Assembly: GCA_002329645.1 (NCBI GenBank) | Contig: DCTS01000067.1 | Location: 26,395-46,935, forward strand | Reading direction: 5' to 3' | From: Lachnoclostridium sp. UBA1434 | GTDB lineage: Bacteria; Bacillota; Clostridia; Lachnospirales; Lachnospiraceae | Length of the DNA stretch: 20,541 nucleotides | Shown here: positions 1-6,890 of the stretch, piece after piece | How the letters are laid out: each line of letters begins with the position of its first letter | How positions within the stretch are numbered: the stretch's first letter is position 1 | Notes under the pieces: model-generated | The model's database searches: none | What the model saw: the letters and a program-made list of their open reading frames with translations, nothing else | What the model was told of the DNA's origin: nothing | Position numbers and translations under genes: made by a program

Positions 1-239
1 TATATAACATGAACAAGCCGGAGCTTACCACCATGCAGTTCGAGCTGCAAAAGCTATTAACTAATGTATCCATGCAGGTAGGCAATGCATCAAGGATGCA
101 GGGCGCTTCGGATGCGGTAACTCCCGTATCAATCCGTTCGGCATCTACGATAGTTACCGCCTTGCCGATAGTGGTGCTGTATCCTTTCCTTCAAAGGTAC
201 TTTGTATCGGGTATGACTATTGGCGGTGTTAAAGAATAA
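1..239 (+). CDS. Carbohydrate ABC transporter permease, CUT1/LplC type (3' end only)
   Basis: Partial gene whose 5' part lies outside the window; the reading frame is open from base 3 and ends at TAA 237-239. The visible 78 or so residues resemble the C-terminus of LplC/YtcP-like inner-membrane permeases of CUT1 sugar importers. There is a periplasmic stretch beginning NKPELTTMQFELQ, a last hydrophobic segment (TIVTALPIVVLYPFLQRYF), and the family's typical ending in which YPFLQRYF is followed by G-M-T-I-G-G-V-K. Such permeases pair with a second permease, an extracellular lipoprotein and a shared ATPase to import oligosaccharides. The internal ATG at 9 is not the start, because it falls in the middle of the conserved C-terminal region. 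A strong hairpin terminator follows, so this is the last gene of an upstream operon and is not transcriptionally joined to the next gene. Substrate unknown. Confidence 0.85.
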   Translation, partial: YNMNKPELTTMQFELQKLLTNVSMQVGNASRMQGASDAVTPVSIRSASTIVTALPIVVLYPFLQRYFVSGMTIGGVKE

Positions 240-299
240 GTTAAATACTTTCAAAACATTCGGTGCTTTGAAGGTTTCCTGAGTTATAATTCCTCCGAC

Positions 300-356
300 A
301 TAACGAACTTTGTTTGCAGCTGCCCCCGTACGCTGTAAACAAAGTTCGTTATTTTA
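300..356 (+). terminator. Rho-independent terminator of the upstream sugar permease operon
   Basis: The arms 300-320 and 332-352 are inverted repeats of 21 bp with a single G-U wobble, around an 11-nt C-rich loop (321-331), followed by a short T-rich tract (ATTTTATA). The stem is unusually long for a terminator. It lies 60 bp after the permease stop and about 120 bp before the next start, so it separates the two transcription units. Confidence 0.85.
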
Positions 357-383
357 TACGAAATACACCAGTGTTTCGCTCTT

Positions 384-411
384 TTGTAATACATTTCACT
401 TGAAATATGAA
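384..411 (+). promoter_or_regulatory. Candidate sigma-A promoter for the phosphatase-rlmH unit
   Basis: TTGTAA (384-389) and TATGAA (406-411) are separated by 16 bp, between the terminator at 300-356 and the start at 477. A short palindrome, ATTTCA-CT-TGAAAT (393-406), overlaps the spacer and could be an operator. An 8-bp inverted repeat, AATGTAAA (419-426) with TTTACATT (440-447), would form a hairpin in the leader. Both boxes are imperfect, so the call is tentative. Confidence 0.35.
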
Positions 412-476
412 ATAGAAAAATGTAAAATGGTAATAAAAATTTACATTATTCAAAATATGTTTGATTGGAGATACTA

Positions 477-1013
477 ATGCGAATTGGACTTCTAAGGCAC
501 TTCAAGGTAAACTGCCCGCATAAAAGGATGATGACATCCGAAGAATTCAGGGAGTGGTCCGAAAGATATGAAGGTGCAAAGGTAATAAAGAAAAAGGTTG
601 AAATGTACGGGAACAGATGGGATATTTGTTATGTCAGTGATCTTCCCAGAGCAATTACCACCGCAAGGGAGGTATACAGCGGCAATATGAAGATAGACAG
701 GCTGCTGAGAGAGGTGGACAATGCACCCTTTATACATACGGAAAAGCTGAAGCTTCCCTTTGAAGTATGGCATATATGCGGCAGGCTGGCATGGTTTTTC
801 AAATCCAAAAGCCAGCCGGAAACGATAGAGGGCACGAAAAGACGCATTAGAAAATTCCTGGACAGAATTGACTGGTCGAAGGAAAATATTCTGATAGTAT
901 TCCACGGCTTCATGCTTTACAATCTGCAAAAGGAGCTGCGCAGGCGCGGCTTCAAGGGAGATAAGCTGCGGAAGGTAAAGAACGGCGTGCTGTACGAATA
1001 CTTTAGGGAATAA
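477..1013 (+). CDS. Histidine phosphatase (phosphoglycerate mutase-like) family protein
   Basis: A 178-residue cytoplasmic protein of the branch-1 histidine phosphatase superfamily, whose members form a phosphohistidine intermediate. The N-terminal LLRHF (residues 5-9) holds the catalytic Arg7-His8. SDLPRAITTA (54-63) gives the second phosphate-binding Arg58, E79 is a plausible acid, and VFHG (141-144) gives the second core His143. The usual RHG motif is RHF here, which is uncommon. I chose ATG 477 over an upstream in-frame TTG at 465 because GGAG at 467-470 is a well-placed ribosome binding site for 477 and would lie inside the longer version. No signal peptide or membrane segment is visible. 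The gene stops 19 bp before the rlmH start and is probably co-transcribed with it. The substrate cannot be predicted; small-molecule phosphomonoesters are typical for the family. Confidence 0.8.
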   Translation: MRIGLLRHFKVNCPHKRMMTSEEFREWSERYEGAKVIKKKVEMYGNRWDICYVSDLPRAITTAREVYSGNMKIDRLLREVDNAPFIHTEKLKLPFEVWHICGRLAWFFKSKSQPETIEGTKRRIRKFLDRIDWSKENILIVFHGFMLYNLQKELRRRGFKGDKLRKVKNGVLYEYFRE

Positions 1014-1032
1014 ACAGGGGATGGGTTACAGG

Positions 1033-1512
1033 ATGAGAATTTCACTGATATGTGTGGGCAAGCTAAAGGAAAGGTATCTGACCGCAGCCGTGGAGGAATA
1101 TATAAAGCGGCTGGGGCCTTACTGTAAAACTGATATAATTGAGCTTCCCGATGAAAAGACGCCTGATAATGCCGGTCCTGCCCAGGCGGAAGCTATTAAG
1201 ATAAGGGAGGGGGAACGCATACTACGTGTGATAAAGCCCGGTTCCTATAGCATTGCGCTTGCAATAGAAGGAAGCATGCTCTCCTCTCCGGAATTTGCTG
1301 AAAAGGTAGGCATGCTCGGAGTCAACGGTATCAGCCACATTAACTTTATCATCGGAGGCTCTCTTGGTTTATCAAAGGAGGTCTTAAACCGGGCGGATTA
1401 TAAGCTGAGCTTTTCGCAAATGACATTTCCTCATCAGCTCATCAGAGTATTTTTACTGGAACAGATATACCGTGCCTTTCGCATATTAAACAACCAGCCA
1501 TATCATAAGTAG
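1033..1512 (+). CDS. rlmH: 23S rRNA (pseudouridine1915-N3)-methyltransferase RlmH
   Basis: RlmH is a SPOUT-class, SAM-dependent enzyme that methylates pseudouridine 1915 in helix 69 of 23S rRNA on assembled 70S ribosomes. The product from ATG 1033 is 159 residues, exactly the usual family length. It opens with MRISLICVGKLKERYL, carries the trefoil-knot SAM-binding GGSLG loop (108-112), the conserved FPHQLIRV stretch (132-139) and the typical C-terminal PYHK. An ATG at 1021 would add four residues (MGYR) but has its purine tract directly abutting it. AGGGG at 1016-1020 sits 12 nt before 1033, so 1033 fits both spacing and family length. It follows the phosphatase gene closely. Its last codons run into a 33-bp tandem array that begins two bases after the stop. 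Confidence 0.97.
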   Translation: MRISLICVGKLKERYLTAAVEEYIKRLGPYCKTDIIELPDEKTPDNAGPAQAEAIKIREGERILRVIKPGSYSIALAIEGSMLSSPEFAEKVGMLGVNGISHINFIIGGSLGLSKEVLNRADYKLSFSQMTFPHQLIRVFLLEQIYRAFRILNNQPYHK

Positions 1513-1514
1513 CG

Positions 1515-1644
1515 CCTGGCAGTATCTTCAACGTAACAATAAACAATCCTGGCATCATCTTTAGCACAACCATAATAAAATCTGGCATCATCTAATATTA
1601 ACTGTAAGTAATACCTGGCAGCATCTTGATTTATCATAAGTAAA
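1515..1644. repeat. Degenerate 33-bp tandem repeat array between rlmH and the amidase gene
   Basis: Four units start at 1515, 1548, 1581 and 1614, exactly 33 bp apart. Each opens with the core CCTGGCA(G/T)(C/T)ATCT (TCTGGCATCATCT in unit three), followed by a less conserved AT-rich tail. The fourth unit is 31 bp and a decayed fifth begins at 1645 (CCTGATAACACTTC). The 11-mer TATCATAAGTA occurs at 1501-1511, across the last rlmH codons, and again at 1632-1642, at nearly the same phase within a unit. The array sits between convergent genes and starts two bases after the rlmH stop. There are no spacers, so it is not a CRISPR array. Confidence 0.8.
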
Positions 1645-1656
1645 CCTGATAACACT

Positions 1657-2232
1657 TCAGCTTAATGAAAACCCGAAATATTGCATAATCCCGGCAAAAA
1701 TACCATATGCAAACTGGTACTGATTATCTCTGAGCTTCTGAGCATCCCCCGGGTTGGTAAGGTAACCCAGTTCAATTAACAGAGACGGCATAGTGGTTCT
1801 GCGCAGTACATAAAGCGACTGGTTAATCCTAATCCCGTTATTTCTTGTGCCTGCATATTGATTTATGCCATTCATTATGTGCTGTGCCATCCAATTGGCC
1901 TGTGTCCCATATTGATACAGATATATTTCCGTACCGTTAATTGCAGGATTAGGATTGGAATTGCAATGAATGCTTATGAAATAATTGGCGGGCCATTCGT
2001 TGGCAAGTCTGACTCTTTCGGCAAGACTGGTGGCATTATTGGTACCCAGGACAGTCGTGGGTAATGGCCTGGATAGGCGCGCCTCAAACCGGGGATCTGC
2101 ATTAAGAAGGTTGGCAAGGTATACTCCGATCTGATAGTTGATCTCAGATTCGAAAAGGCCGCTGCCCGTTGCCCCTGCATTATGGAAGCCGGACGGATTA
2201 TGGCCCTGGTCGATGAATATTTTTATAGCCAA
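1657..2232 (-). CDS. N-acetylmuramoyl-L-alanine amidase (Amidase_3 family), no signal peptide
   Basis: A 191-residue zinc amidase that cleaves the bond between N-acetylmuramic acid and L-alanine in peptidoglycan. The Amidase_3 signature residues are present: His11 (FIDQGHN), a Glu at 28 or 30 (LFESEIN), His89 (ISIHCNSNP) and catalytic Glu154 (LLIELGYLTN). The whole protein is a single catalytic domain. There is no signal peptide, SH3b, LysM or cell-wall binding repeat. The start is TTG 2232, preceded at a 9-nt gap by AAGGGA. Domain-only, signal-less amidases of this kind are known as mother-cell lysis enzymes of spore formers (CwlC type) and from prophages; no phage genes are seen nearby, so the former is more likely here. 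It is convergent with rlmH and transcribed alone. Confidence 0.9.
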   Translation of the reverse strand: MAIKIFIDQGHNPSGFHNAGATGSGLFESEINYQIGVYLANLLNADPRFEARLSRPLPTTVLGTNNATSLAERVRLANEWPANYFISIHCNSNPNPAINGTEIYLYQYGTQANWMAQHIMNGINQYAGTRNNGIRINQSLYVLRRTTMPSLLIELGYLTNPGDAQKLRDNQYQFAYGIFAGIMQYFGFSLS

Positions 2233-2516
2233 AGGAACACATCCCTTACATCTTTACTATTATTATCATATTCTTTAGGATTGATGTTGTTACATGTATA
2301 TCAGGACGGTATGAACCTCACATGACTAAAGCTGTGAGAATGCTTAACATGATCATAAAATGAAAATTATAGATAGAAAAGCAAAAATATGGTATACTTT
2401 ACCCAAGCATTTATATTCAGGGAAATAATAGGAATATTTTATATTATAAAAGCAGCCCTATGATCTTAATATATGCTGCCGTATATTATTATTAATTACA
2501 TGATTTGGAGAACGAT
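2233..2516. other. Divergent intergenic region, amidase / sugar-sensing operon
   Basis: This 284-bp AT-rich gap lies between the minus-strand amidase start and the plus-strand sensor gene and must hold both promoters. I see no open frame with a ribosome binding site and no RNA gene. On the plus strand an extended -10 (TGGTATACT, 2390-2398) is the best promoter match. No convincing sporulation-sigma promoter could be picked out by eye upstream of the amidase. Confidence 0.5.
2390..2398 (+). promoter_or_regulatory. Candidate extended -10 promoter for the sensing operon
   Basis: TGG followed by TATACT fits an extended -10 element (TGnTATAAT). The position expected for a -35 box (around 2370-2375, TAGATA) is poor, as is common when the -10 is extended. 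It lies about 120 bp before the ATG at 2517, leaving a fairly long leader in which no riboswitch-like structure was recognised. Confidence 0.4.
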
Positions 2517-3563
2517 ATGAAAATATTTGGAAGGGAATGGGTCATAAATAAGAGAGAGGTTATAATGTTTGCAGCAATCATAAGCATTGCTGCAGGCTTT
2601 ATCATCATTTTCATCGGAATGTTATTTTATAAGAACCGGGCAGCACAGGTCAATGCGGCTGATTCTCAAAACTACCAAAAATATAAATATCATTATGCAA
2701 TAATATCCGAGGAAGCGGATGCGCTGCTATGGGAAGCAATCTACCAGGGAGCGCTCGAAAAGGGAAAAGAGCAGGATGTATATGTTGAAAAAATCGGCAG
2801 AGATCTTTCCGTATCCTACAGCCTCAAGGATCTGATGAAGATTGCCATAGCCGCGAAGGTGGACGGTATAATCATAGAGCCTAATGGTGAGGAGGATATT
2901 ACCGGATTGATTAATGAAGCTGAGGAAATGCATATTCCTGTGGTTACGGTTTTACGGGACGACCCGGAAAGCAGCAGAAAGAGCTTTGTCGGCATTAACA
3001 GCTATAGCCAGGGACAAACCTATGGCAAGCAGGTTCTGGAGGTTATAGGTGAAGGAAATCGGAAGATAACCGTATTGCTTAATTCGGACAGCAAGGATGC
3101 GGGTCAGAACGTAATTTATTCCGGAATTCGCGAAATGGTATCCGATTATGATGTTGAGGTGGAACCGGTTAAGGTAAATACACAATCCACCTTCAGCTCG
3201 GAAGAGGATATCCGCAATATAATAAGAGACAGCAGGAATCCTACGGATGTGCTGGTATGCCTTACCGCCGCAGATACGCTGTGCGCCCGACAGGCTGTTG
3301 TTGACTATAATAAGGTGGGGGATATCGATATTATAGGATATTATGATTCGGAGCTTATTTTAAGCGCTATCGAGCTGGGAATAATCCATTCCACCATGAC
3401 AATCGACGCAAAGCAAATGGGAGCTTATTGTGTGGAGGCCCTGACCGAATACAGGGAAAACGGCAAGGTAAACGAGTATTTTACAGTTGATATAAGCATA
3501 ATTAGCAGCGAAAATATCGGAGAGTACCTGAAAGAGGATACACAGGACGATCACGACAGATAA
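2517..3563 (+). CDS. Membrane-anchored sugar-binding-protein-like sensor (XylFII-like)
   Basis: A 348-residue protein with a single N-terminal membrane segment (about residues 15-37) that is not followed by a cleavage site or lipobox Cys. An extracytoplasmic Peripla_BP_4/RbsB-like domain fills the rest (about 58-335), with alternating strands such as VDGIIIEPNG (115-124), IPVVTVLRDD (140-149) and IDIIGYYDS (270-278). It is therefore tethered outside the membrane and not a free receptor. I chose ATG 2517 because TTGGAG at 2505-2510 is a good ribosome binding site six bases upstream; TTG 2505 is part of that site. It is the first gene of an operon with a LytS/YesM-like kinase and a YesN-like regulator, the order known for XylFII-LytS-YesN in clostridia, where the anchored binding protein senses D-xylose and acts on the kinase. 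The sensing role is inferred; ligand unknown. Confidence 0.8.
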   Translation: MKIFGREWVINKREVIMFAAIISIAAGFIIIFIGMLFYKNRAAQVNAADSQNYQKYKYHYAIISEEADALLWEAIYQGALEKGKEQDVYVEKIGRDLSVSYSLKDLMKIAIAAKVDGIIIEPNGEEDITGLINEAEEMHIPVVTVLRDDPESSRKSFVGINSYSQGQTYGKQVLEVIGEGNRKITVLLNSDSKDAGQNVIYSGIREMVSDYDVEVEPVKVNTQSTFSSEEDIRNIIRDSRNPTDVLVCLTAADTLCARQAVVDYNKVGDIDIIGYYDSELILSAIELGIIHSTMTIDAKQMGAYCVEALTEYRENGKVNEYFTVDISIISSENIGEYLKEDTQDDHDR

Positions 3564-3567
3564 TAGG

Positions 3568-3645
3568 CAAGATTTGCAAGCAAATGTTGCCTGCAAGATT
3601 TGCAAGCAAATGTTGCCTGCAAGATTTGCAAGCAAATGTTGCCTT
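3568..3645. repeat. Three tandem copies of a 26-bp near-palindromic unit
   Basis: Units at 3568-3593, 3594-3619 and 3620-3645 are head to tail; the first two are identical and the third differs only in its last base. Each contains the near-palindrome GCAAGATTTGC-AA-GCAAATGTTGC with one mismatched pair, so every unit can fold as a short hairpin in RNA. Flanking AGGCAA (3565-3570) and TTGCCT (3587-3592) extend the symmetry. The array starts four bases after the sensor-gene stop and ends 65 bp before the kinase start. Near identity of the copies points to recent expansion. Confidence 0.9.
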
Positions 3646-3710
3646 CAACATTAGTAGCTATCAGCATATTTTATCCGGTAAACGCATGATGAACAGAAAT
3701 GGGGAGTATT

Positions 3711-5216
3711 ATGGGCAAGAGGATAAAAAAAGGATCTATTCGATTAAGGCTGATTTTAATCTTTGTTCTTACTACAGGTGTAGTATTCTTTGCCAATATG
3801 TTTATGTATTACAATATCAATAAGTCAATCGGTACTATAGACAAGGTCTATGTCAGCAATATCGGTCTTAATGACTTGCTGGATTCCCTAAACAAGCTGC
3901 ATGCCTATGTGTATGAATATCTGAATACCAAGAGGACGGAATCCCTTGAGAACTATTATAGAAGCGAACAGAATTACAAAAACATGATTGCAGATCTTAA
4001 GGGGGATATTTCTGACAACAGCATGATACTTATGCAGAAAAACATCAGGAATATGTCCGAGGTTTATCTTGATCTGGCGGAAGAAAGTGTTGATGCAAAG
4101 AGAGGCAACAAGATTGTAAAATATAAAGAGCTTTATAAAGAAGCCTCTACAATGCACGATTATATAAGCACATATATTAATAAGTTAAATAATGAGCAGT
4201 TTAAGCATAACTCGGACAACTATGAGCTTCTGCGAGTCTCACTGAATTACCTGGAGGTTACCAGTACATCGGTCCTGCTGGTGCTTATGGTTTTTAATGT
4301 TATTTTGATCATCATTGTAACAAGAAGCATTACCGATCCGCTAATGAAGCTTACCGAGGCCGCCAACGAGGTAGCGGCAGGCAATTTTGAGGTTGGCCTT
4401 GTCCGGGTAAATTCGACGGATGAGGTGGGAATAGTGACAAAAGCATTTAATACTATGACGGCAAGCATCCATCAATATATTATAAAGACGAAGGAAAGCA
4501 TGGAACTGGAAAGCAGGATGAAGGAAAAGGAGCTGATGATGGCGAGCCATTTGAAGGACGCGCAGCTCAAATACCTGCAGGCACAGATCAATCCCCACTT
4601 TCTGTTTAATACACTCAATGCCGGCGCACAGCTTGCTATGCTGGAGGGTGCGGATAAATCCTGCCTTTTTCTTGAAAACGTGGCTGACTTTTTCCGCTAT
4701 AATATGAAAAGCTTTGAACAGGATTGCACTCTGAGAGATGAAATAAAGCTTGTGGACACATATATCTACATACTCAATGTTCGTTTTTCGGGAGGAATAC
4801 ATTTTTATAAGGAGATTGACGACAGCGTGCTTGATGTGCGTGTACCCAGCATGATTCTGCAGCCTGTAGTGGAAAATGCCGTCAACTACGGTATTCGGGA
4901 TATTGATTATGAGGGTGAGATACGTATGAAGGTGTATCAGAATGATGAGCATATTCTTATTACTATAACTGATAACGGAGCAGGCATGGAACAAAGCACG
5001 ATTGACAGGATTATGAACTCCGATATCAAAACCGGGACATCGGCCAGGGAGCAGGTAATCACCAGAGATTCCAACGGCATCGGTCTGGGCAATGTGATTA
5101 ACCGACTTAAGCTTTATTATGAAGTACAGGATATCTTCATAATAGAAAGTGAAGGACGTAATAAGGGAACCAGAGTAACCATACAGATACCGAAGACTAG
5201 AAAGAAAATTGCCTAA
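3711..5216 (+). CDS. Sensor histidine kinase, YesM/LytS type (HAMP, HisKA_7TM-less)
   Basis: A 501-residue integral-membrane kinase. TM1 lies at about 13-33 and TM2 at about 186-204, enclosing a 150-residue, mostly helical extracytoplasmic region with no recognisable Cache fold. A HAMP domain follows (about 205-255), then the His_kinase domain with LQAQINPHFLFNTLN (phospho-acceptor His296), and a HATPase_c domain with the N box PVVENAVNYG (385-394), DNGAGM (421-426) and GIGLGN (456-461). ATG 3711 follows GGGGAG (3701-3706) at a short spacing; an upstream ATG 3699 has no ribosome binding site. It lies 147 bp after the anchored binding protein and 64 bp before the response regulator. The helical external domain suits regulation by contact with a partner binding protein, as in LytS of XylFII-LytS; that is inference. 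Confidence 0.95.
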   Translation: MGKRIKKGSIRLRLILIFVLTTGVVFFANMFMYYNINKSIGTIDKVYVSNIGLNDLLDSLNKLHAYVYEYLNTKRTESLENYYRSEQNYKNMIADLKGDISDNSMILMQKNIRNMSEVYLDLAEESVDAKRGNKIVKYKELYKEASTMHDYISTYINKLNNEQFKHNSDNYELLRVSLNYLEVTSTSVLLVLMVFNVILIIIVTRSITDPLMKLTEAANEVAAGNFEVGLVRVNSTDEVGIVTKAFNTMTASIHQYIIKTKESMELESRMKEKELMMASHLKDAQLKYLQAQINPHFLFNTLNAGAQLAMLEGADKSCLFLENVADFFRYNMKSFEQDCTLRDEIKLVDTYIYILNVRFSGGIHFYKEIDDSVLDVRVPSMILQPVVENAVNYGIRDIDYEGEIRMKVYQNDEHILITITDNGAGMEQSTIDRIMNSDIKTGTSAREQVITRDSNGIGLGNVINRLKLYYEVQDIFIIESEGRNKGTRVTIQIPKTRKKIA

Positions 5217-5237
5217 GCAAATGGTTTACCATTGCTT
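5215..5237 (+). other. Intercistronic hairpin between kinase and response regulator
   Basis: AAGCA (5215-5219) and ATGG (5221-5224) pair with CCAT (5229-5232) and TGCTT (5233-5237) around a four-base loop, with one bulged A. It overlaps the kinase stop codon and has no T tract, so it more likely affects mRNA stability or translation than ends transcription. Confidence 0.4.
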
Positions 5238-5280
5238 TAGTATCAGCTACTCAATTACTTTAGGGGGAGGAAACCAGATA

Positions 5281-6876
5281 ATGTATAAGATAATGCTGGC
5301 GGATGATGAGGGAATTGTAATTGATTCCTTAAAGTACATAATTGAGAAAAACTTCAGCGATAGCTGTACGGTAGAATATGCCAATACCGGAAGGAGTGTT
5401 ATTGAGCTTGCGGAGAAGTTCAAGCCGGATATTGCAATCATGGATATACAGATGCCGGGGATAAACGGTATAGATGCCATGAAGGAAATACGCAAGACGA
5501 ACGGTTCTATAATATTTATAATTCTGACAGCCTTTGATAAGTTTAATTATGCCAAGGAAGCAATTAATTTGGGAGTGCTTGAATATCTTACGAAGCCTGT
5601 AAACCAGACAGTGGTTATTCAGGTTCTTAGGAAGGCCATGAACATAATTGAAGAAGAGCGGAAAAGAAGAAGCAATGACCTGATGATCAGGGAAAAGCTG
5701 GAGATAGTAATACCCATCATCGAAAGTGACTTTATATATGCTGCGCTGTCAGGCGATGATTTTTCAAGAGAGGAGAATAACTTCCGCAATTTGCTTGGCA
5801 TAAAGGATGAATATGGAATGATGGCAGTGCTGGAATTCGGAGATTCCATAGTCGAAGGGACTCTTACCAATCCGGTAGGCGTCAGCGTGAAGGCCCAGTC
5901 CTTTTACCCGGTAATCAGGGACAGCCTGAAGGAGGCCATGTTATGCATAGTCGGTCCGATCATGGTCAATAAGATAGCGGTATTTATCCCGTGCTCCAGG
6001 CCGCAGCTTGAATATGACGACAGAATATCCCTTATAGAGAAGGCAAGAAAGCTGATTCGTGAGCTGACAAAGCAGATTGATATACAGTTCAGGATTGGAA
6101 TTGGCTCTGTTACAACCTTGCAAAGGCTTGGTGATTCATTCAAGGAAGCAATCAATGCTATACGAAACGGCAAGGGCCGGGTAGCTCATGTGAAGGACCT
6201 TCCCATAGGCTGCGAATATGAAGAGGATTATCCGGTTGAGACGGAAAATGCCCTGTTTGACAAGATCCAAAAAGGAGATCTGGATGGGACAAGGACGGAA
6301 GCCAATCTTTTCTTTGACTGGATGATAGAGCATTATCCGGATTGCATGATGGATATAAAGCTGAAGGTTCTTGAATTCATTCTTTTTGCGGAGCAGAAAG
6401 CGTTTTTAAGCGGCGGGATGAAATACTACTTCAGGTATCGGAAGGATTATATGCCAACTCTTGTGCAGATAGAAAATTATGAGCAGCTTCGGAAATGGTT
6501 CATTGAAAAGATTCTGGAAGCCTGCCGCAACATTATATCCAAAAAAGAGGAGCAGACATCAGGAATTATCAGCAGAGCCAAGGCATATATTGAAGAAAAT
6601 TACCGCAGGGATATATCCCTTGATGATGTATCCAGAAGCGTGGATATCAGTCCTTATTACTTCAGCAAATTATTTAAGGAGGAAACGGGAGAAAACTTTA
6701 TAGAATATCTTACTAATATACGTATAGAAAAAGCTAAAAAGCTTCTTTTGAACAGGGACTTAAGCATAAAAAACATCTGTGTTGATACAGGCTACTCTGA
6801 CCCGAATTATTTCAGCCGGATTTTTAAGAAGCAGGTAGGCGTAACACCAACGGAATACAGGGAAACCATGATTTGA
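5281..6876 (+). CDS. Response regulator, YesN type (REC plus AraC-type HTH)
   Basis: A 531-residue cytoplasmic regulator. The N-terminal receiver domain has the acidic pair D8-D9 (ADDE), phospho-acceptor D55 (IAIMDIQMPG), T83 (ILTAF) and K105 (YLTKP). A long middle region (about 130-425) is typical of YesN regulators. The C-terminal AraC/XylS domain (430-531) has two helix-turn-helix units, ending in the family pattern GYSDPNYFSRIFKKQVGVTP. ATG 5281 is preceded by a strong GGGGGAGG (5263-5270) ten bases upstream; the longer frame from 5209 overlaps the kinase end and lacks a site. It is the natural partner of the kinase at 3711. Its likely targets are the ChvE-like gene and importer downstream, by analogy with YesN control of xylFGH; no operator repeat could be defined by eye. 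Confidence 0.95.
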   Translation: MYKIMLADDEGIVIDSLKYIIEKNFSDSCTVEYANTGRSVIELAEKFKPDIAIMDIQMPGINGIDAMKEIRKTNGSIIFIILTAFDKFNYAKEAINLGVLEYLTKPVNQTVVIQVLRKAMNIIEEERKRRSNDLMIREKLEIVIPIIESDFIYAALSGDDFSREENNFRNLLGIKDEYGMMAVLEFGDSIVEGTLTNPVGVSVKAQSFYPVIRDSLKEAMLCIVGPIMVNKIAVFIPCSRPQLEYDDRISLIEKARKLIRELTKQIDIQFRIGIGSVTTLQRLGDSFKEAINAIRNGKGRVAHVKDLPIGCEYEEDYPVETENALFDKIQKGDLDGTRTEANLFFDWMIEHYPDCMMDIKLKVLEFILFAEQKAFLSGGMKYYFRYRKDYMPTLVQIENYEQLRKWFIEKILEACRNIISKKEEQTSGIISRAKAYIEENYRRDISLDDVSRSVDISPYYFSKLFKEETGENFIEYLTNIRIEKAKKLLLNRDLSIKNICVDTGYSDPNYFSRIFKKQVGVTPTEYRETMI

Positions 6877-6890
6877 AAGGTACGGTGTTT

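Noticed and set aside
492..929. 145-codon minus-strand open frame opposite the phosphatase gene
   Set aside because: The plus-strand frame has the catalytic motifs and ribosome binding site; this is its shadow.
1021..1032. Longer rlmH start at 1021
   Set aside because: The purine tract touches this ATG, whereas 1033 gives the exact family length and N-terminus.
1515..1644. Possible CRISPR array
   Set aside because: The units abut with no unique spacers, the repeats are degenerate and no cas gene is present; the 26- and 23-bp arrays fail for the same reasons.
3584..3823. Plus-strand open frame running through the 26-bp repeats
   Set aside because: It starts inside the array, overlaps the kinase start in another frame and lacks a ribosome binding site.
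4341..4994. 217-codon minus-strand open frame inside the kinase gene
   Set aside because: Antisense to the conserved kinase and ATPase domains; the composition looks like a complement of coding sequence.
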